A stretch of DNA of 6,189 bases from CAITSH01 sp964385505 (lineage in GTDB: Bacteria; Pseudomonadota; Gammaproteobacteria; Burkholderiales; SG8-39): assembly GCA_964385505.1 (NCBI GenBank), contig CAYLPI010000208.1:1-6189 (forward strand), given 5' to 3'. Below are positions 5,565 through 6,189 of this stretch, one piece after another. The position numbers and the translations under genes were made by a program. Each line of letters begins with the position of its first letter. Within the stretch, counting starts at the first letter, position 1. Under the pieces are notes generated by a model. That model did not search any database and was not told the DNA's origin. It was given only the letters and a program-made list of their open reading frames with translations.

Positions 5565-6189
5565 ATGAACATCACCACGTCCGTTTCGACCGGACTCGCC
5601 GCGGCAGCGCTGTTACTGGCACTGCCCGCAGCAGCACAGACGGTCAAGATCGGCTTCATCAGCTCTTACAGCGGCGCCGCCGCCGCCCAGGGCGACCAGC
5701 TCGACAAGGGCGTCAAGCTGTACATGAAGCTCAACGGCGACAAGCTGCCGCCGGGCGTTAAAGTAGAACTGATCACCCGTGACGACACCGGCCCCAACCC
5801 CGACGTCGCAAAACGCATCGCACAAGAGCTGATCGTGCGCGACAAGGTGGACTTTCTCACCGGCATCGTCTGGACGCCGAACATGGCCGCGATCGGCCCG
5901 CTCACCACCGAAGCCAAGGTGCCCTTCGTCAGCATGAACGCCGCCGGCGCCAGGATCATGGTCAACGCCCCCTACATGGCGCGCGTGTCCTTCACCATCT
6001 GCCAGTCGGCCTATCCGCTCGGTCAGTGGGCGGCGAAAGTACACAAGACCGCCTACACCGCGGTCTCCGACTTCGCGCCCGGCCATGAGGCCGAGGACTG
6101 CTTCAGCCGCGGCTTCAAGGAAGGCGGCGGCCAGATCGTCGGCAGCGTGCGCGTACCCCTCGCCAACCCCGACTTCGTGCCCTTCATGC
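5565..6189 (+). CDS. ABC transporter substrate-binding protein, LivK/Peripla_BP_6 type (partial)
   Basis: The first 208 codons of a periplasmic ligand-binding protein of the branched-chain amino acid/amide ABC receptor family; the frame is still open at the right edge. Seen: a hydrophobic signal segment ending near LPAAAQ (20-25), TVKIGFISSYSGAAA (26-40), the typical opening strand and ligand loop, ELITRDDTGPNPDVAKRIAQELI (68-90), KVPFVSMNAAG (118-128) and a SDFAPGHEAEDCF hinge segment (168-180). Members of this family near aromatic-degradation genes often bind aromatic acids, so a role in importing the pathway substrate is plausible but inferred. AGGAGG (5552-5557), 7 bases before the ATG, is the strongest Shine-Dalgarno in the window. 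The signal peptide n-region, MNITTSVSTG, lacks Lys or Arg, which is unusual. An in-frame TTG at 5520 would add KRR but has no ribosome site. Permease and ATPase genes would be expected to the right. Confidence 0.92.
   Translation, partial: MNITTSVSTGLAAAALLLALPAAAQTVKIGFISSYSGAAAAQGDQLDKGVKLYMKLNGDKLPPGVKVELITRDDTGPNPDVAKRIAQELIVRDKVDFLTGIVWTPNMAAIGPLTTEAKVPFVSMNAAGARIMVNAPYMARVSFTICQSAYPLGQWAAKVHKTAYTAVSDFAPGHEAEDCFSRGFKEGGGQIVGSVRVPLANPDFVPFM

Noticed and set aside
5613..6086. Minus-strand open frame at the right end
   Set aside because: It is antisense to the ABC receptor gene, which has a strong ribosome site, a signal peptide and family motifs. The minus-strand product resembles nothing.
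1..6189. Insertion sequence, prophage, tRNA or rRNA genes
   Set aside because: No transposase or integrase motifs, no long terminal inverted repeats, no rRNA segment and no tRNA-like fold were recognised on either strand by eye.

Overview
The window most resembles a chromosomal catabolic region of a betaproteobacterium, probably Burkholderiales. The evidence is GC-rich coding with strong Shine-Dalgarno sites, two stand-alone Bug-type (TctC) solute receptors with no TctA/TctB membrane genes in view, and aromatic-degradation enzyme families. The organism assignment is inference from gene content; no marker gene is present.

Layout, left to right. (1) A minus-strand pair: the first 66 codons of an aldehyde dehydrogenase (1-198, cut by the window edge), preceded in transcription order by a class III extradiol ring-cleavage dioxygenase (302-1138) resembling homoprotocatechuate 2,3-dioxygenase. 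(2) A 213-bp divergent control region (1139-1351). (3) A plus-strand Bug receptor (1352-2338), convergent with (4) a minus-strand run read from right to left: a 4,5-dihydroxyphthalate decarboxylase family protein (4311-5303), a second Bug receptor (3209-4195) and a class II aldolase/adducin-fold protein (2369-3091). (5) A 261-bp divergent control region (5304-5564). (6) A plus-strand ABC-type branched-chain/aromatic amide receptor (5565 onward, open at the right edge).

Taken together, the genes look like uptake plus breakdown of an aromatic acid. Three periplasmic receptors would bind carboxylated or aromatic compounds. Two proteins belong to families that include dihydroxyphthalate decarboxylases. 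A ring-cleavage dioxygenase and a semialdehyde dehydrogenase are the classic first two steps of meta-cleavage. The actual substrate cannot be read from the sequence.

The feature that ordinary annotation would miss lies in the spacers. All three gaps between same-strand neighbours (about 103, 117 and 115 bp) contain a short tandem repeat, each with a different unit: a 6-mer x5 (278-307), an 11-mer x5-6 (3107-3172) and an 8-mer x11 (4223-4310). I see no comparable array in the divergent or convergent gaps.
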